Assembly: GCF_005889715.1 (NCBI RefSeq)
Contig: NZ_VCKW01000023.1
Coordinates: 1-52,531 of the forward strand
Origin: Actinomadura soli
GTDB taxonomy: Bacteria; Actinomycetota; Actinomycetes; Streptosporangiales; Streptosporangiaceae
Length of the DNA: 52,531 bases
Direction of reading: 5' to 3'
Under the pieces are notes generated by a model. That model ran no database searches and was not told the origin of the DNA. It worked only from the letters and a program-made list of their open reading frames with translations. The position numbers and the translations under genes are program-made. Of this stretch, positions 7,025 through 16,509 are shown in pieces. How positions within the stretch are numbered: position 1 is the stretch's first letter; every line of letters starts with the position of its first letter.

Positions 7025-8092
7025 GTGGCGGTGTTCGCTGAAGAGGTGAACCTGGCCGGATACACCACGCTGCGGCTGGGCGGCCCCGCTCGGCGCTTCG
7101 TCGAGGCGACGACCGAGGCGGAGCTCGTCGCCGCTATCCGCGAGGCCGACGACGCGGGCGAGCCCGCCCTCGTGCTCGGCGGCGGCAGCAACCTGATCGT
7201 GTCCGACGCGGGCTTCCCCGGCACCGTCGTGCACGCCGGGACCCGCGGCGCCGAACGCGTCGCCGCCGACGGCGACCGGGTCCTCGTCCGCGTCCAGGCG
7301 GGCGAGGACTGGGACCCGTTCGTCGCCCGCTGCGTCGCCGACGGCCTCGCCGGCGTCGAGTGCCTGTCCGGCATCCCCGGACGCGTCGGCGCGACCCCGA
7401 TCCAGAACGTCGGCGCCTACGGGCAGGACGTCAGCGAGACGGTCGTCGAAGTCCGCGCCTACGACCGGCAGGCCCGCGCCCACGTCACCCTCGACCGCGA
7501 CGCCTGCCGGTTCACCTACCGGCACAGCGCCTTCAAAGGCCACGACCGGTACGTCATCCTGGACGTGACGTACGCGCTGCACGAGTCCGAGGAATCGCAG
7601 CCGATCGCCTACGCGGAACTGGCGAAGCGGCTCGGCGTCCAGCCAGGCGACCGGGTGACGCTGAAGGAGGCGCGCGACGCCGTCCTCGAACTGCGCCGCG
7701 GCAAGGGCATGGTCCTGGACGCCGCCGACCCCGACACGCGCAGCGCCGGGTCGTTCTTCACCAACCCCATCCTGGAGCCCGGCCAGCTCGCCGACCTGGA
7801 ACGCCGCGTCGCCGAACGCCTCGGACCGGACGCCGCGTTCCCCCGCTACCCGGAGACCGGCGGCCGGATCAAGACGTCCGCGGCCTGGCTCATCGACCGC
7901 GCCGGTTTCGCCAAGGGGCACGCCCTCGGACCGGCGCGGATCTCCACCAAGCACACCCTGGCCCTCACCAATCCGGGCGGCGCCAGCACCGCCGACCTGC
8001 TCGCCCTCGCCCGCGAGGTCCGCGACGGCGTCCGCGACGCGTTCGGCGTCGAGCTGGTGAACGAGCCCGTCCTGATCGGCGTCACCCTGTGA
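7025..8092 (+). CDS. murB: UDP-N-acetylenolpyruvoylglucosamine reductase
   Basis: MurB uses NADPH and FAD to reduce UDP-GlcNAc-enolpyruvate to UDP-MurNAc in the cytoplasm, the second committed step of peptidoglycan synthesis. The protein has FAD-binding motifs TTLRLGGPAR and LGGGSNLIVSD, GIPGRVGATPIQNVGAYGQ, and RSAGSFFTNPIL with the proton-donating Ser at about residue 243. The 355-residue length is usual for type I MurB. The frame extends to 6998, but GTG 7025 has GGAGGG (7011-7016) eight bases upstream and gives the normal N-terminus. It lies 47 bases after hadB and is probably co-transcribed. Confidence 0.96.
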   Translation: MAVFAEEVNLAGYTTLRLGGPARRFVEATTEAELVAAIREADDAGEPALVLGGGSNLIVSDAGFPGTVVHAGTRGAERVAADGDRVLVRVQAGEDWDPFVARCVADGLAGVECLSGIPGRVGATPIQNVGAYGQDVSETVVEVRAYDRQARAHVTLDRDACRFTYRHSAFKGHDRYVILDVTYALHESEESQPIAYAELAKRLGVQPGDRVTLKEARDAVLELRRGKGMVLDAADPDTRSAGSFFTNPILEPGQLADLERRVAERLGPDAAFPRYPETGGRIKTSAAWLIDRAGFAKGHALGPARISTKHTLALTNPGGASTADLLALAREVRDGVRDAFGVELVNEPVLIGVTL

Positions 8093-8094
8093 CC

Positions 8095-8114
8095 CACCGC
8101 CCTCCGCGGCGGTG
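8095..8114 (+). terminator. Short hairpin after murB
   Basis: CACCGCC (8095-8101) and GGCGGTG (8108-8114) form a 7-bp stem with a 6-base loop just after the murB stop. It has no T-run, so it may be a weak terminator or an RNA-stabilising end. Confidence 0.5.
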
Positions 8115-8128
8115 TGACGTTCCGAACA

Positions 8129-8157
8129 TTGGGCCTCTGACCAGGGCTTGGTAGTGT
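8129..8157 (+). promoter_or_regulatory. Promoter of the riboswitch/UPF0016 transcript
   Basis: TTGGGC (8129-8134) and TAGTGT (8152-8157) are 17 bp apart. The predicted start near 8164 coincides with the first paired base of the riboswitch P1 stem, which supports both calls. Confidence 0.55.
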
Positions 8158-8163
8158 CGGGGC

Positions 8164-8341
8164 GTCGTGGGGGAGTAGTCCCAATCGCGTTGATCGACAT
8201 ACTGGCGCCGCCTGTGGCGCCCGGTCACGCGGGCCCGGCCCCGATCCGGGCGGACGAGACCTTCGGCCTGGCAGTCATGCCGGGCCGAGGTCGATCGCTC
8301 TCAGCAGCTCCCGCCCTCCGCTCGGCATCCGAGCGAGAGGG
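8164..8341 (+). promoter_or_regulatory. yybP-ykoY (Mn2+) riboswitch with ribosome-site-sequestering platform
   Basis: The leader shows the class hallmarks GGGGAGTAG (from 8170) and GAGACCTTCGGCC (8256-8268), with hairpins between. P1 can form between 8164-8171 and 8260-8267. A competing hairpin at 8258-8292 (about 15 bp, one bulged T) uses the same GACCTTCGGCC strand. Downstream, CCCTC-CGCTCGG (8314-8325) pairs with CCGAGCG-a-GAGGG (8329-8341), burying the GAGGG ribosome site of the gene. GCCGAG (8284-8289), freed when P1 forms, can pair with CTCGGC (8321-8326) and open that stem. Manganese binding is therefore predicted to turn translation on. The class call rests on consensus sequence and the downstream gene family; the switching model is my reading. 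Confidence 0.85.
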
Positions 8342-8346
8342 AACCG

Positions 8347-8928
8347 GTGTCCGCCTTCCTCATCAGCATGGCCGTGATCTTCGTCGCCGAGCTGGGCGAC
8401 AAGAGCCAGCTCATGGCCATGACCTTCGCCACCCGCTTCCGGGCGCTCCCGGTACTGATCGGCATCACCGCCGCGACCGCGATCGTCCATCTGGCGAGCG
8501 TCGCCGTCGGCGCCGCGCTGGGAGCCGCGCTCCCGACCGGCCCGATCTCGATCCTCGCCGGTCTCGCGTTCCTCGGCTTCGCGCTGTGGACGCTGCGCGG
8601 CGACGAACTGGACGACACCGAACGCGACAAGGCCCGGCACGCCACCGGCTCGGCGATCCTGGCCGTCGGCGCGGCCTTCTTCCTGGCCGAGCTGGGCGAC
8701 AAGACGATGCTCGCCACCGTCACCCTCGCCGCCGACAACGGCGGCCTCCTGGCGCTGACCGGCGTGTGGGCCGGTTCGACCATCGGCATGGTCGCCGCCG
8801 ACGCGCTCGCCATCGTGATCGGTCAGATCCTCGGCAGGAAGCTCCCCGAGCGGGTCATCAAGTACGGTGCCGCCGCCGGATTCGCGATCTTCGGCGTCCT
8901 CCTCCTCGTCGAGGGCGCCACCGCCTGA
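8347..8928 (+). CDS. UPF0016/GDT1 family (TMEM165-like) manganese exporter
   Basis: A 193-residue membrane protein with six predicted helices in two inverted halves. Each half carries the family signature: VAELGDKSQLMAM near residue 12 and LAELGDKTMLAT near residue 115 (E-x-G-D-K-[ST]). Bacterial members (Mnx/MneA type) export Mn2+, which fits the Mn2+ riboswitch in the leader. The start GTG 8347 lies five bases after the GAGGG ribosome site. A charged cytoplasmic loop (RGDELDDTERDKARH) separates the halves. It is probably monocistronic; the next gene is convergent. Confidence 0.93.
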   Translation: MSAFLISMAVIFVAELGDKSQLMAMTFATRFRALPVLIGITAATAIVHLASVAVGAALGAALPTGPISILAGLAFLGFALWTLRGDELDDTERDKARHATGSAILAVGAAFFLAELGDKTMLATVTLAADNGGLLALTGVWAGSTIGMVAADALAIVIGQILGRKLPERVIKYGAAAGFAIFGVLLLVEGATA

Positions 8929-8949
8929 GAGATGCGCGTCCGAGCGGGA

Positions 8950-10020
8950 TCAGCCGTCGAGCCAGGCGTCGACCCCGGCCAGCAGCCGGCGCCGGACGTC
9001 GTCCGGCGCCGCCGAGGCACCGATCGACTGGCGGGCCAGGTCCGCCAGCTCGGCGTCGGAGAAACCGTGCTCCGTGCGGACGAGCTCGTACTGGCGGGCC
9101 AGCCGCGACCCGAACAGCAGCGGGTCGTCCGCGCCGAGCGCGACGGACGCGCCCGCCTCGTACAGCCGCCGCACGGGGACCTCCAGCGCCGTCGCCGCCA
9201 CCCCGAGGCTCACGTTCGACGACGGGCAGACCTCCAGCGTCACGCCCCGCTCGGCGATCGCCGCGACCAGCCGCGGGTCGGCGACGGCGCGGATGCCATG
9301 GCCGATCCGGTCGGCCCGCAGCGTCTCCAGGCACTCCCGGACGCTCGCCGGGCCGAGCAGCTCGCCGCCGTGCGGGACCGACAGCAGGCCGCCGCGCTTC
9401 GCGATCCGGAACGCGCCCTCGAAGTCGTACGCCCGGCCCCGCCGCTCGTCGTTGGACAGCCCGAACCCGACGACGCCCTCGTCCGCGTACCGGACGGCCA
9501 GCCGCGCGAGCGTCTTCGCGTCCAGCGGGTGCCGGGTCCGGTTCGCCGCGATCACCACGCCGATGCCGACGCCGGACGCCTCCGACGCCGCCCGCGCCGC
9601 GTCCAGCACCAGCTCGACGGTCGGGGTCAGCCCGCCGAACATCGCCGCGTAGCCGCTCGGATCGACCTGGATCTCCAGCCAGCCCGAGCCTTCGGCCGCC
9701 TCGTCCTCGGCGGTCTCGCGGAGCAGGCGGCGCAGGTCGTCGGGCGTCCGCAGCACCGAACGCGCGATGTCGTACAGGCGCTGGAACCTGAACCAGCCGC
9801 GCTCGTCGGTCGCGTGCAGCTTGGGCGGCCAGTCTTCGACGAGAGCGTCCGGAAGGTGGACGCCGTGCAGGGCGGCGAGCTCCACCAGCGTCGTGTGCCG
9901 CATCGAACCCGTGAAGTGCAGGTGAAGGTGCGCCTTCGGGAGCAGGGCCACGTCCGGACGGGGGGAGCCGCACGCGACGCGTGGGTGCTCCGATCGGGGT
10001 GAAACGGTACGGGCCTCCAT
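8950..10020 (-). CDS. add: Adenosine deaminase family protein
   Basis: A 356-residue TIM-barrel amidohydrolase. The metal-binding HLHLHFTGS is followed by SVPHGGE (the usual form is HAGE; Glu is the proton donor), DRIGHG, EVCPSSN and GADDPLLF with the metal-binding Asp pair (usually TDDP). Classical members convert adenosine to inosine. The two departures (PHGGE and GADDP) are seen in the actinobacterial paralogue group kept between murB and aspC, so adenosine is a likely but unproven substrate. ATG 10020 was taken; the family domain starts near residue 24, so a later start is possible. It converges on the UPF0016 gene with 21 bases between stops. Confidence 0.87.
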   Translation of the reverse strand: MEARTVSPRSEHPRVACGSPRPDVALLPKAHLHLHFTGSMRHTTLVELAALHGVHLPDALVEDWPPKLHATDERGWFRFQRLYDIARSVLRTPDDLRRLLRETAEDEAAEGSGWLEIQVDPSGYAAMFGGLTPTVELVLDAARAASEASGVGIGVVIAANRTRHPLDAKTLARLAVRYADEGVVGFGLSNDERRGRAYDFEGAFRIAKRGGLLSVPHGGELLGPASVRECLETLRADRIGHGIRAVADPRLVAAIAERGVTLEVCPSSNVSLGVAATALEVPVRRLYEAGASVALGADDPLLFGSRLARQYELVRTEHGFSDAELADLARQSIGASAAPDDVRRRLLAGVDAWLDG

Positions 10021-10241
10021 GAGCCAATGTTGCCGGATCTTCGGCCCGGCCGAACCCCCGGCCCGTCAGGATCACCACACCGGACTACCTCGCATGACAC
10101 GGCACGGCCATCCCGCCCATGGGCATCAACGAAAAAACTTTGGAATCACGTGCAACCCCATCCCGGCACCGTGCGTATACGAGGGGCGCCAGAGAGAGAC
10201 AGGCACACCCCCGCAAGGAAGTCGGGCAGAAGGGATACACG

Positions 10242-11267
10242 ATGATCACGCTGAAGGCCGCTCTGATCGCGGCGTCCGCCGTCGGCACCGTCGCCGTGGG
10301 CGGCGGCGCGACGTGGGCGATGGCCGGCGCCTCCGACCCCGCGGCCCCGCAGCCCGCGAGCGCCAAGGCGCCCGCGGCCGAGCGCCAGGTCCAGGACAAG
10401 GTGCCCGCCACGCCCCCGACCTGCCTCCCGGCCAAGCCCGGCCTGCCCGGCGCGAAGCTCCCGAACGGCAAGCTCCCCGACGCCGCGGCCAAGAAGGAGA
10501 TCGAGAAGCACCTCAAGCAGAACCCGGCCGGCAAGGACCTCCCGCAGGGCCAGCTGCCGAAGCCCGGCGTCCCCGCCGTTCCCGGCGCGCCGAAGCCCGG
10601 TGTCCCCGCCGTTCCCGGCGCGCCGAACCCCGGCGTCCCCGGAAACGTGCCGAACCCGGGCGTCCCCGGCAACCTGCCGAAGGCGGACCTGCCGAAGACC
10701 GACGTCCCCGGCGTCAAGGCCCCGGACGCCAAGACGCTCCCCAAGAACCTGCCCAGCTGCGCGCCGTCCACCGGAGACCTCGGCAAGAACCTCCCGGCGC
10801 CCGGTCCGGAGAACGGCCGCGTCCCCGGCAAGCCCGGCCTGCCGTCCGCTCCCAAGCTCGACTGCAGCAAGCTGTCGCCGGCGGTGAAGGTCGGGAGCCC
10901 GGTCGAGAAGGCCGTCATGCTGACCAAGGGCCTCCGCTACGCCTCGGCCGTGCCGGGCACCGCTGAGCTGCGCAAGCACAACATCTGCGCCGTCACGCAG
11001 AAGTGGACCGGCGCCGCCGGCCAGTGGATCACCGTCGAAACGCTGAAGACGCCCGCCGGAATGTCGCAGAATCAGCTGCGGCAGGCGCTGAACCTCCCGC
11101 AGGGCGGCACCCCGATCACCGTGTACGGGACGGCCGGCTGGATGGGCCCGGGCGGCAGCGGCGTGCTGCTGTTCGACCCGAACGGCTACTCGATGTTCGT
11201 CAACGGCAGCCCGGTCCTCTCGGGCGGTCTCAAGGACGTGACCGCCGCCCTGCGCCAGGCCCAGTAG
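10242..11267 (+). CDS. Secreted protein with Pro-Gly-Val-Pro repeats and a C-terminal globular domain
   Basis: A 341-residue protein. A signal peptide (MITLKAALIAASAVGTVAVGGGATWAMAG) ends near residue 30. A low-complexity region of about 190 residues follows, rich in Pro, Lys and Gly with repeated PGVP and VPGAP units, then a C-terminal domain of about 130 residues (LDCSKLSPAV, NICAVTQKWTG, LFDPNGYSMFVNGS) containing two Cys. The ATG 10242 start has AGAAGGG seven bases upstream; the longer frame to 10119 lacks a signal peptide. I do not recognise the C-terminal family. The repeat section resembles extended wall-spanning stalks, so a cell-envelope location is likely. It ends in two strong hairpins. 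Confidence 0.85.
   Translation: MITLKAALIAASAVGTVAVGGGATWAMAGASDPAAPQPASAKAPAAERQVQDKVPATPPTCLPAKPGLPGAKLPNGKLPDAAAKKEIEKHLKQNPAGKDLPQGQLPKPGVPAVPGAPKPGVPAVPGAPNPGVPGNVPNPGVPGNLPKADLPKTDVPGVKAPDAKTLPKNLPSCAPSTGDLGKNLPAPGPENGRVPGKPGLPSAPKLDCSKLSPAVKVGSPVEKAVMLTKGLRYASAVPGTAELRKHNICAVTQKWTGAAGQWITVETLKTPAGMSQNQLRQALNLPQGGTPITVYGTAGWMGPGGSGVLLFDPNGYSMFVNGSPVLSGGLKDVTAALRQAQ
10560..10679 (+). repeat. In-frame repeats encoding PGVP modules
   Basis: Two 33-base units (10560-10592, 10593-10625; KPGVPAVPGAP) are followed by two 27-base units (10626-10652, 10653-10679; NPGVPGN-P). All lengths are multiples of three, so copy number can change without breaking the frame. The units are elastin-like in composition. 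Confidence 0.9.
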
Positions 11268-11274
11268 AAGAAAG

Positions 11275-11311
11275 GACGCGGGCGGCCTGAGGGACGCAGG
11301 CCGCCCGCGTC
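11275..11311 (+). terminator. Strong GC-rich terminator hairpin after the secreted-protein gene
   Basis: GACGCGGGCGGCCTG (11275-11289) and its perfect complement (11297-11311) form a 15-bp stem with a 7-base loop, nine bases after the stop. No T-run, as is common in actinobacteria. Confidence 0.8.
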
Positions 11312-11381
11312 AAGCCCGCGAGCGTACCGGCCGCACATCGCGCGGCGAGCCGGGGCGCGGGCGCGAAAAAGAAAGACGTGG

Positions 11382-11410
11382 GCGGGCGGCCCGGCGCGGA
11401 GGCCGCCCGC
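11382..11410 (+). terminator. Second terminator hairpin before the sigma factor gene
   Basis: GCGGGCGGCC (11382-11391) pairs with GGCCGCCCGC (11401-11410) around a 9-base loop. The two hairpins resemble each other and probably act together to insulate the sigma factor gene. Confidence 0.6.
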
Positions 11411-11456
11411 TCTCGGTAGAACACGCCGGATCCGCTCTAGCCGGGACGGAGCACAG

Positions 11457-11966
11457 GTGGGCCGTCGAGACGACAGGTCGTTCGTGGAGTTCGTGACGGA
11501 ACGCGGCGATGCCCTGCTGCGCACCGCGGCACTGATGTGCGGGGCCCGGCAGGACGCCGAGGACATCCTGCAGACCGCGCTGGAAAAGGCCTACCGGCAC
11601 TGGGGCCGGCTGGAGGCGGGCAGCGATCCGGAACCCTACGTCCGCCGGATCCTGGTCAACCTCGTGATCAGCCGGTCCCGGCGCTGGAAGGTGCTACGGG
11701 AGATCCACATGGCGAGGCTTCCGGAGACGCCGGCCGTCTCGCCCAACCACGCCGTCGAGCTGAGGGGGACGCTCATGGACGAGCTGCGCAAGCTCGGTCC
11801 GCGGCAGCGGGCCGTCCTGGTCCTGCGTTTCTGGGAGGACCTGTCGGAGGCGGAGACGGCGCAGGCGCTCGGCTGTTCGGTCGGAACGGTCAAGAGCCAG
11901 GCGTCCCGGGGGCTGGCCAGGCTCCGGGAACGCCTCGACAAGAACCTGGCGCCACTGGGGAGATGA
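11457..11966 (+). CDS. ECF RNA polymerase sigma factor (SigE family)
   Basis: A 169-residue group 4 sigma factor. Region 2 covers about residues 10-80 (FVEFVTERGDALLRTA, AEDILQTALEKAY, RRILVNLVISRSRR). A short linker leads to region 4 at about 105-160 (LRKLGPRQRAVLVLRFWEDLSEAETAQALGCSVGTVKSQ), which recognises the -35. It belongs to the short SigE-type ECF group common in actinomycetes. The GTG 11457 start has GGACGGAG upstream. The following gene, three bases after the stop, encodes a single-helix membrane protein that is the likely regulator. No obvious autoregulated GGAA-type promoter is seen just upstream. Confidence 0.93.
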   Translation: MGRRDDRSFVEFVTERGDALLRTAALMCGARQDAEDILQTALEKAYRHWGRLEAGSDPEPYVRRILVNLVISRSRRWKVLREIHMARLPETPAVSPNHAVELRGTLMDELRKLGPRQRAVLVLRFWEDLSEAETAQALGCSVGTVKSQASRGLARLRERLDKNLAPLGR

Positions 11967-11969
11967 GCG

Positions 11970-12716
11970 ATGGACCTCGAGAGTGAACTGCGGAAGGCCA
12001 TGGCCGAGCAGGTGGCCGACGCGTCCGCGTCGTCGTCGCTCGTCGCCGACGTCAAGCGCCGCCACCGGCGCAGGAAGACCCGGATCCACGCGGCCGCCGG
12101 AACGGTCGCCGCGTCCATCGCCGTGCTCGCCCTGGTGCCCACCTACCAGTCGTTCCGGGCCACACCTGCCGGGAGCTCCGAGACCACACGTCCGACGAGC
12201 ACCGTCTCGGCGTTCCGGCAACCGGAACGGCCGCCCGCCCCGGGCCTCTCCCGGCCCCCGTCAGCGAAGGGACGGCCCGGGGCGGGAACGACCAGGCATC
12301 CGGAGGGCCACCCGCCCGGCGGACCGGCCGGCGGGACGCGCAGGCCCGGCATCGGCGGGCTCGCCGACCTGCCGAGCTGGGTCACCTACCTTCCCGACGG
12401 CCTCACCGCCGCCGCGCCGTGCGCCGTGACGGGCACCGCCAACCGCAAGACGACGACGTGCAAGTGGCGGGGGGACGCCGGCTGGGTGGAGATCGTCCTG
12501 GTGAAGGGCGCGCTCGCCGGGCCGCAGGAGCTCATGAGGTCGACGGGCATCCCCGGCCGCACGTCCGTTCGCGGGACGCCCGCGCTCACCGGCGACCTTC
12601 CCGGCTCCGGACGCCAGATCTCGTGGCTGGCCGGGCCCAACGTGGGCGTGACCGTGTCCGCCGGCGGCTCCGCCACCGGCCACCTCATGCGCATCGCCGA
12701 AGGCGTCCGCCCATGA
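11970..12716 (+). CDS. Single-pass membrane protein, probable anti-sigma or sigma-linked protein
   Basis: A 248-residue protein with a cytoplasmic N-terminus of about 35 residues (LESELRKAMAEQV, then KRRHRRRKTR), one helix (AAAGTVAASIAVLALV) and a Pro-rich extracytoplasmic linker. A C-terminal domain of about 115 residues follows (DLPSWVTYLPDGLT, CAVTGTANRKTTTCKW, WLAGPNVGVTVSAG). The topology matches anti-sigma factors paired with SigE-type ECFs. The N-terminal part lacks the HxxxCxxC zinc motif, so the mechanism would be non-ZAS. It is coupled to the sigma gene with a 3-base gap. The role is inferred from topology and position. Confidence 0.75.
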   Translation: MDLESELRKAMAEQVADASASSSLVADVKRRHRRRKTRIHAAAGTVAASIAVLALVPTYQSFRATPAGSSETTRPTSTVSAFRQPERPPAPGLSRPPSAKGRPGAGTTRHPEGHPPGGPAGGTRRPGIGGLADLPSWVTYLPDGLTAAAPCAVTGTANRKTTTCKWRGDAGWVEIVLVKGALAGPQELMRSTGIPGRTSVRGTPALTGDLPGSGRQISWLAGPNVGVTVSAGGSATGHLMRIAEGVRP

Positions 12717-12765
12717 ACGCCGAGGGCGCCCGCCCATGAACCGCAGCTGACGCGATGACCCCGCT

Positions 12766-12815
12766 CCGGCGGGACGTTCCGTAGCGGAGAGGGGCCGCGC
12801 GGAACGTCCCGCCGG
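12766..12815. terminator. Long inverted repeat downstream of the sigma operon
   Basis: CCGGCGGGACGTTCCG (12766-12781) is matched perfectly by CGGAACGTCCCGCCGG (12800-12815) around 18 bases. It lies between convergent genes, so it probably terminates the sigma operon. No transposase or target duplication is present. Confidence 0.6.
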
Positions 12816-12858
12816 ACATTCCGGGACGGGATCAGGAGGCGCCCCGTCCCCTACGGGA

Positions 12859-12893
12859 CCGGCCCCGGGCAAAAGGTGTGCGCCCGGGGCCGG
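12859..12893. terminator. Bidirectional terminator between the sigma operon and aspC
   Basis: CCGGCCCCGGGC (12859-12870) pairs perfectly with GCCCGGGGCCGG (12882-12893) around an 11-base loop, 30 bases beyond the aspC stop on the minus strand. The hairpin is equally strong on both strands. Confidence 0.75.
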
Positions 12894-12922
12894 CTCGTGA
12901 CGTCGGTATCGGTGGTGGCGGG

Positions 12923-14134
12923 TCAGCCCGCTTCGGAGAGCAGCTTCGCGACACGCGAGACGCCCTCGACGAGGTCATCGTCGCCGAGCGCGTACGACAG
13001 GCGGAAGTATCCCGGCGTGCCGAAGGCCTCGCCCGGCACCAGCGCGACCTCCGCCTCCTCCAGGATCAGCGACGCCAGCTCCACCGACGTCTCCGGACGC
13101 TTGCCGCGGATCTCCTTCCCGAGCAGCGCCTTGACCGAGGGGTAGGCGTAGAACGCGCCCTCGGGCTCGGGGCACACCATGCCCGGGATGTCGTTCAGCA
13201 TCTTCACGATCGTCTTGCGGCGCCGGTCGAACGCCTTGCGCATCTCCGCCACGGCCGACAGGTCGCCGGTGACCGCGGCGAGCGCCGCCGCCTGCGACAC
13301 GTTCGCCACGTTGGACGTCGCGTGCGACTGGAGGTTCTGCGCGGCCTTCACCACGTCCGCCGGGCCGACCATCCAGCCGACCCGCCAGCCCGTCATCGCG
13401 TACGTCTTCGCGACGCCGTTCAGCACGAGCGTCCGGCCTGCCAGCTCCGGCACCACCACGGGGATGGAGTGGAACTCGGCGTCGCCGTACACGAGGTGCT
13501 CGTAGATCTCGTCGGTGATGACCCACAGGCCGTGCCCGTCCGCCCAGCGGCCGATCGCCTCGACCTCGTCGCGCGAGTACACCGCGCCGGTCGGGTTGGA
13601 CGGCGACACGAACAGCAGCACCTTCGTCCGATCGGTGCGGGCCGCCTCAAGCTGCTCGAGGCTCACCTTGTAACCGGTGGTCTCGTCGGCGACGACGTCC
13701 ACGGGCACCCCGCCCGCCAGCTTGATCGACTCGGGATAGGTCGTCCAGTACGGCGTCGGGACGAGCACCTCGTCGCCCGGGTCGAGCAGCGCCGCGAACG
13801 CCTCGTACACCGCCTGCTTGCCGCCGTTGGTGATCAGGACCTGCGCGGCCTCGACCCGGAACCCGGAGTCGCGCTCGGTCTTCTCGGCGACGGCGGCGCG
13901 CAGCTCGGGCAGCCCGCCCGCCGGCGTGTACTTGTGGAAGCGCGGCACCCTGCAGGCGGTCACCGCCGCCTCGACGATGTAGTCGGGAGTCGGGAAGTCG
14001 GGCTCGCCCGCGCCGAACCCGATGACCGGGCGGCCCGCCGCCTTCAGCGCCTTGGCCTTGGCGTCGACGGCCAGCGTGGCGGACTCGGATATCGCGGCGA
14101 TGCGCTTGGAGATGCGAGGACGGTCGATGCTCAT
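12923..14134 (-). CDS. aspC: PLP-dependent class I aminotransferase (aspartate aminotransferase type)
   Basis: A 403-residue fold-type I aminotransferase of the I-gamma (thermophile AspC-like) group. Visible motifs are [40 protein letters not shown] (substrate and PLP contacts), [11 protein letters not shown] (Asp/Tyr of the PLP site) and [16 protein letters not shown] with the Schiff-base Lys near residue 240. FRLSYAL near the end supplies the carboxylate-binding Arg. It interconverts aspartate/2-oxoglutarate and oxaloacetate/glutamate; some relatives also use prephenate. ATG 14134 is the natural start. It is divergent from the tRNA-Trp/secE region, the usual actinobacterial arrangement. Confidence 0.93.
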   Translation of the reverse strand: MSIDRPRISKRIAAISESATLAVDAKAKALKAAGRPVIGFGAGEPDFPTPDYIVEAAVTACRVPRFHKYTPAGGLPELRAAVAEKTERDSGFRVEAAQVLITNGGKQAVYEAFAALLDPGDEVLVPTPYWTTYPESIKLAGGVPVDVVADETTGYKVSLEQLEAARTDRTKVLLFVSPSNPTGAVYSRDEVEAIGRWADGHGLWVITDEIYEHLVYGDAEFHSIPVVVPELAGRTLVLNGVAKTYAMTGWRVGWMVGPADVVKAAQNLQSHATSNVANVSQAAALAAVTGDLSAVAEMRKAFDRRRKTIVKMLNDIPGMVCPEPEGAFYAYPSVKALLGKEIRGKRPETSVELASLILEEAEVALVPGEAFGTPGYFRLSYALGDDDLVEGVSRVAKLLSEAG

Positions 14135-14256
14135 GCCCCTATCGTTACAGAAGCCGTCCCGGCACCCGAGTCATATATCGCCGCCGGTGGGACGGCACGC
14201 CTCCGGCGCGGCCCCGACCCGCGCCGCGCCCGCGCGACGATCTTCGGCCCGCTTGG

Positions 14257-14286
14257 TTCGACGCGGCGGCCTCGTGCCCGTAGACT
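14257..14286 (+). promoter_or_regulatory. Probable promoter of the tRNA-Trp/secE/nusG transcript
   Basis: TTCGAC (14257-14262) and TAGACT (14281-14286) are separated by 18 bp, pointing toward tRNA-Trp. A second -10-like TAAGCT occurs near 14352. Both are inferred from consensus only. Confidence 0.45.
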
Positions 14287-14411
14287 CACCGTCCTAGTGC
14301 CGTGTCACCGGCATACGAGCCTGTCCGCACACCGATGCCGGACGAGGTCGTAAGCTGGGACGCGACACGACTCCGATCCAAGGGTCGGGTTCTCCTCACC
14401 AGGAGAAATGA

Positions 14412-14484
14412 AGGGCAGTGGCTCAATTGGCAGAGCTCCGGTCTCCAAAACCGGCGGTTGGGGGTTCGAGTCCCTCCTGCCCTG
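14412..14484 (+). tRNA. tRNA-Trp (anticodon CCA)
   Basis: A 73-base cloverleaf. The acceptor AGGGCAG pairs fully with CTGCCCT (14477-14483), with discriminator G at 14484. The anticodon arm CCGGT-CTCCAAA-ACCGG has CCA at 14445-14447. The CCA end is not encoded. The position just before secE is the same as in Streptomyces and Mycobacterium. Confidence 0.97.
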
Positions 14485-14594
14485 CGAGGTGCGGTGCGCG
14501 CACCCGTCCCCGCTAGGCCGTGGCACCCCACGGCGCGGGACCGCGCGGCAACCACATGGTGGTTGGATCACGACCGATGAGGTGAACGGCGGCA

Positions 14595-15852
<1,258 letters not shown>

Positions 15853-16020
15853 CCGACCTGCTCCGCCGACCCCGTATCCTGGACGGGTTCTCTCCGCGCA
15901 GGGACGGCACTCGTTCCTGATCAGCGAAGCGGTTCCTACACGGTGGATGCGTCCCAGCCGCCGTGTTGCCCGGAGTAGCCGGGAGTCGGAACCACCGATA
16001 AATGGGACAAAGGGGTTCGC

Positions 16021-16449
16021 ATGCCTCCGAAGAAGAAAATCGCCGCCTTGGTGAAGGTCCAGCTGCAGGCTGGGCAGGCGACTCCGGCGCCGCCCGTCGG
16101 TACCGCGCTCGGTCCGCACGGCGTCAACATCATGGACTTCTGCAAGCAGTACAACGCCGCCACGGACTCCCAGCGCGGCAACGTCATCCCCGTAGAGATC
16201 ACCATCTACGAGGACCGCTCGTTCACCTTCGTCACCAAGACCCCGCCGGCCGCGCAGCTCATCCTGAAGGCCGCGGGCGTGGAGAAGGGCAGCGGCGAGC
16301 CGCACAAGACCAAGGTCGGCTCCGTCACCCGCGACCAGGTCCGCGAGATCGCCACGACGAAGATGCCCGACCTCAACGCCAAGGACCTCGACGCCGCCGA
16401 GAAGATCGTCGCCGGCACCGCGCGGTCGATGGGCATCGAGGTCAAGTAG
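16021..16449 (+). CDS. rplK: 50S ribosomal protein L11
   Basis: 142 residues, the standard L11 length. The N-terminal domain [20 protein letters not shown] binds thiostrepton and release factors together with 23S helices 43/44; the Pro-rich [17 protein letters not shown] is the hallmark. The C-terminal RNA-binding domain carries [22 protein letters not shown]. It is 60 bases before rplA and co-transcribed with it. Its leader (15853-16020) may hold an L1 feedback site, but I could not identify the loop with confidence. AAAGGGG is the ribosome site. Confidence 0.98.
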   Translation: MPPKKKIAALVKVQLQAGQATPAPPVGTALGPHGVNIMDFCKQYNAATDSQRGNVIPVEITIYEDRSFTFVTKTPPAAQLILKAAGVEKGSGEPHKTKVGSVTRDQVREIATTKMPDLNAKDLDAAEKIVAGTARSMGIEVK

Positions 16450-16509
16450 CTCACCCCAGTGGAAGGGCCGGCGCTGGCCCGTACCACGAGTTCCAGTGGA
16501 GGAACGCAC

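Noticed and set aside
10142..10179. ECF sigma promoter (GGAAT...CGTAT) before the secreted-protein gene
   Set aside because: The spacing of 27 bases between the two elements is too long for an ECF promoter.
12766..12815. Terminal inverted repeats of an insertion sequence
   Set aside because: Only 18 bases lie between the arms, with no transposase or flanking duplication; a terminator between convergent genes is simpler.
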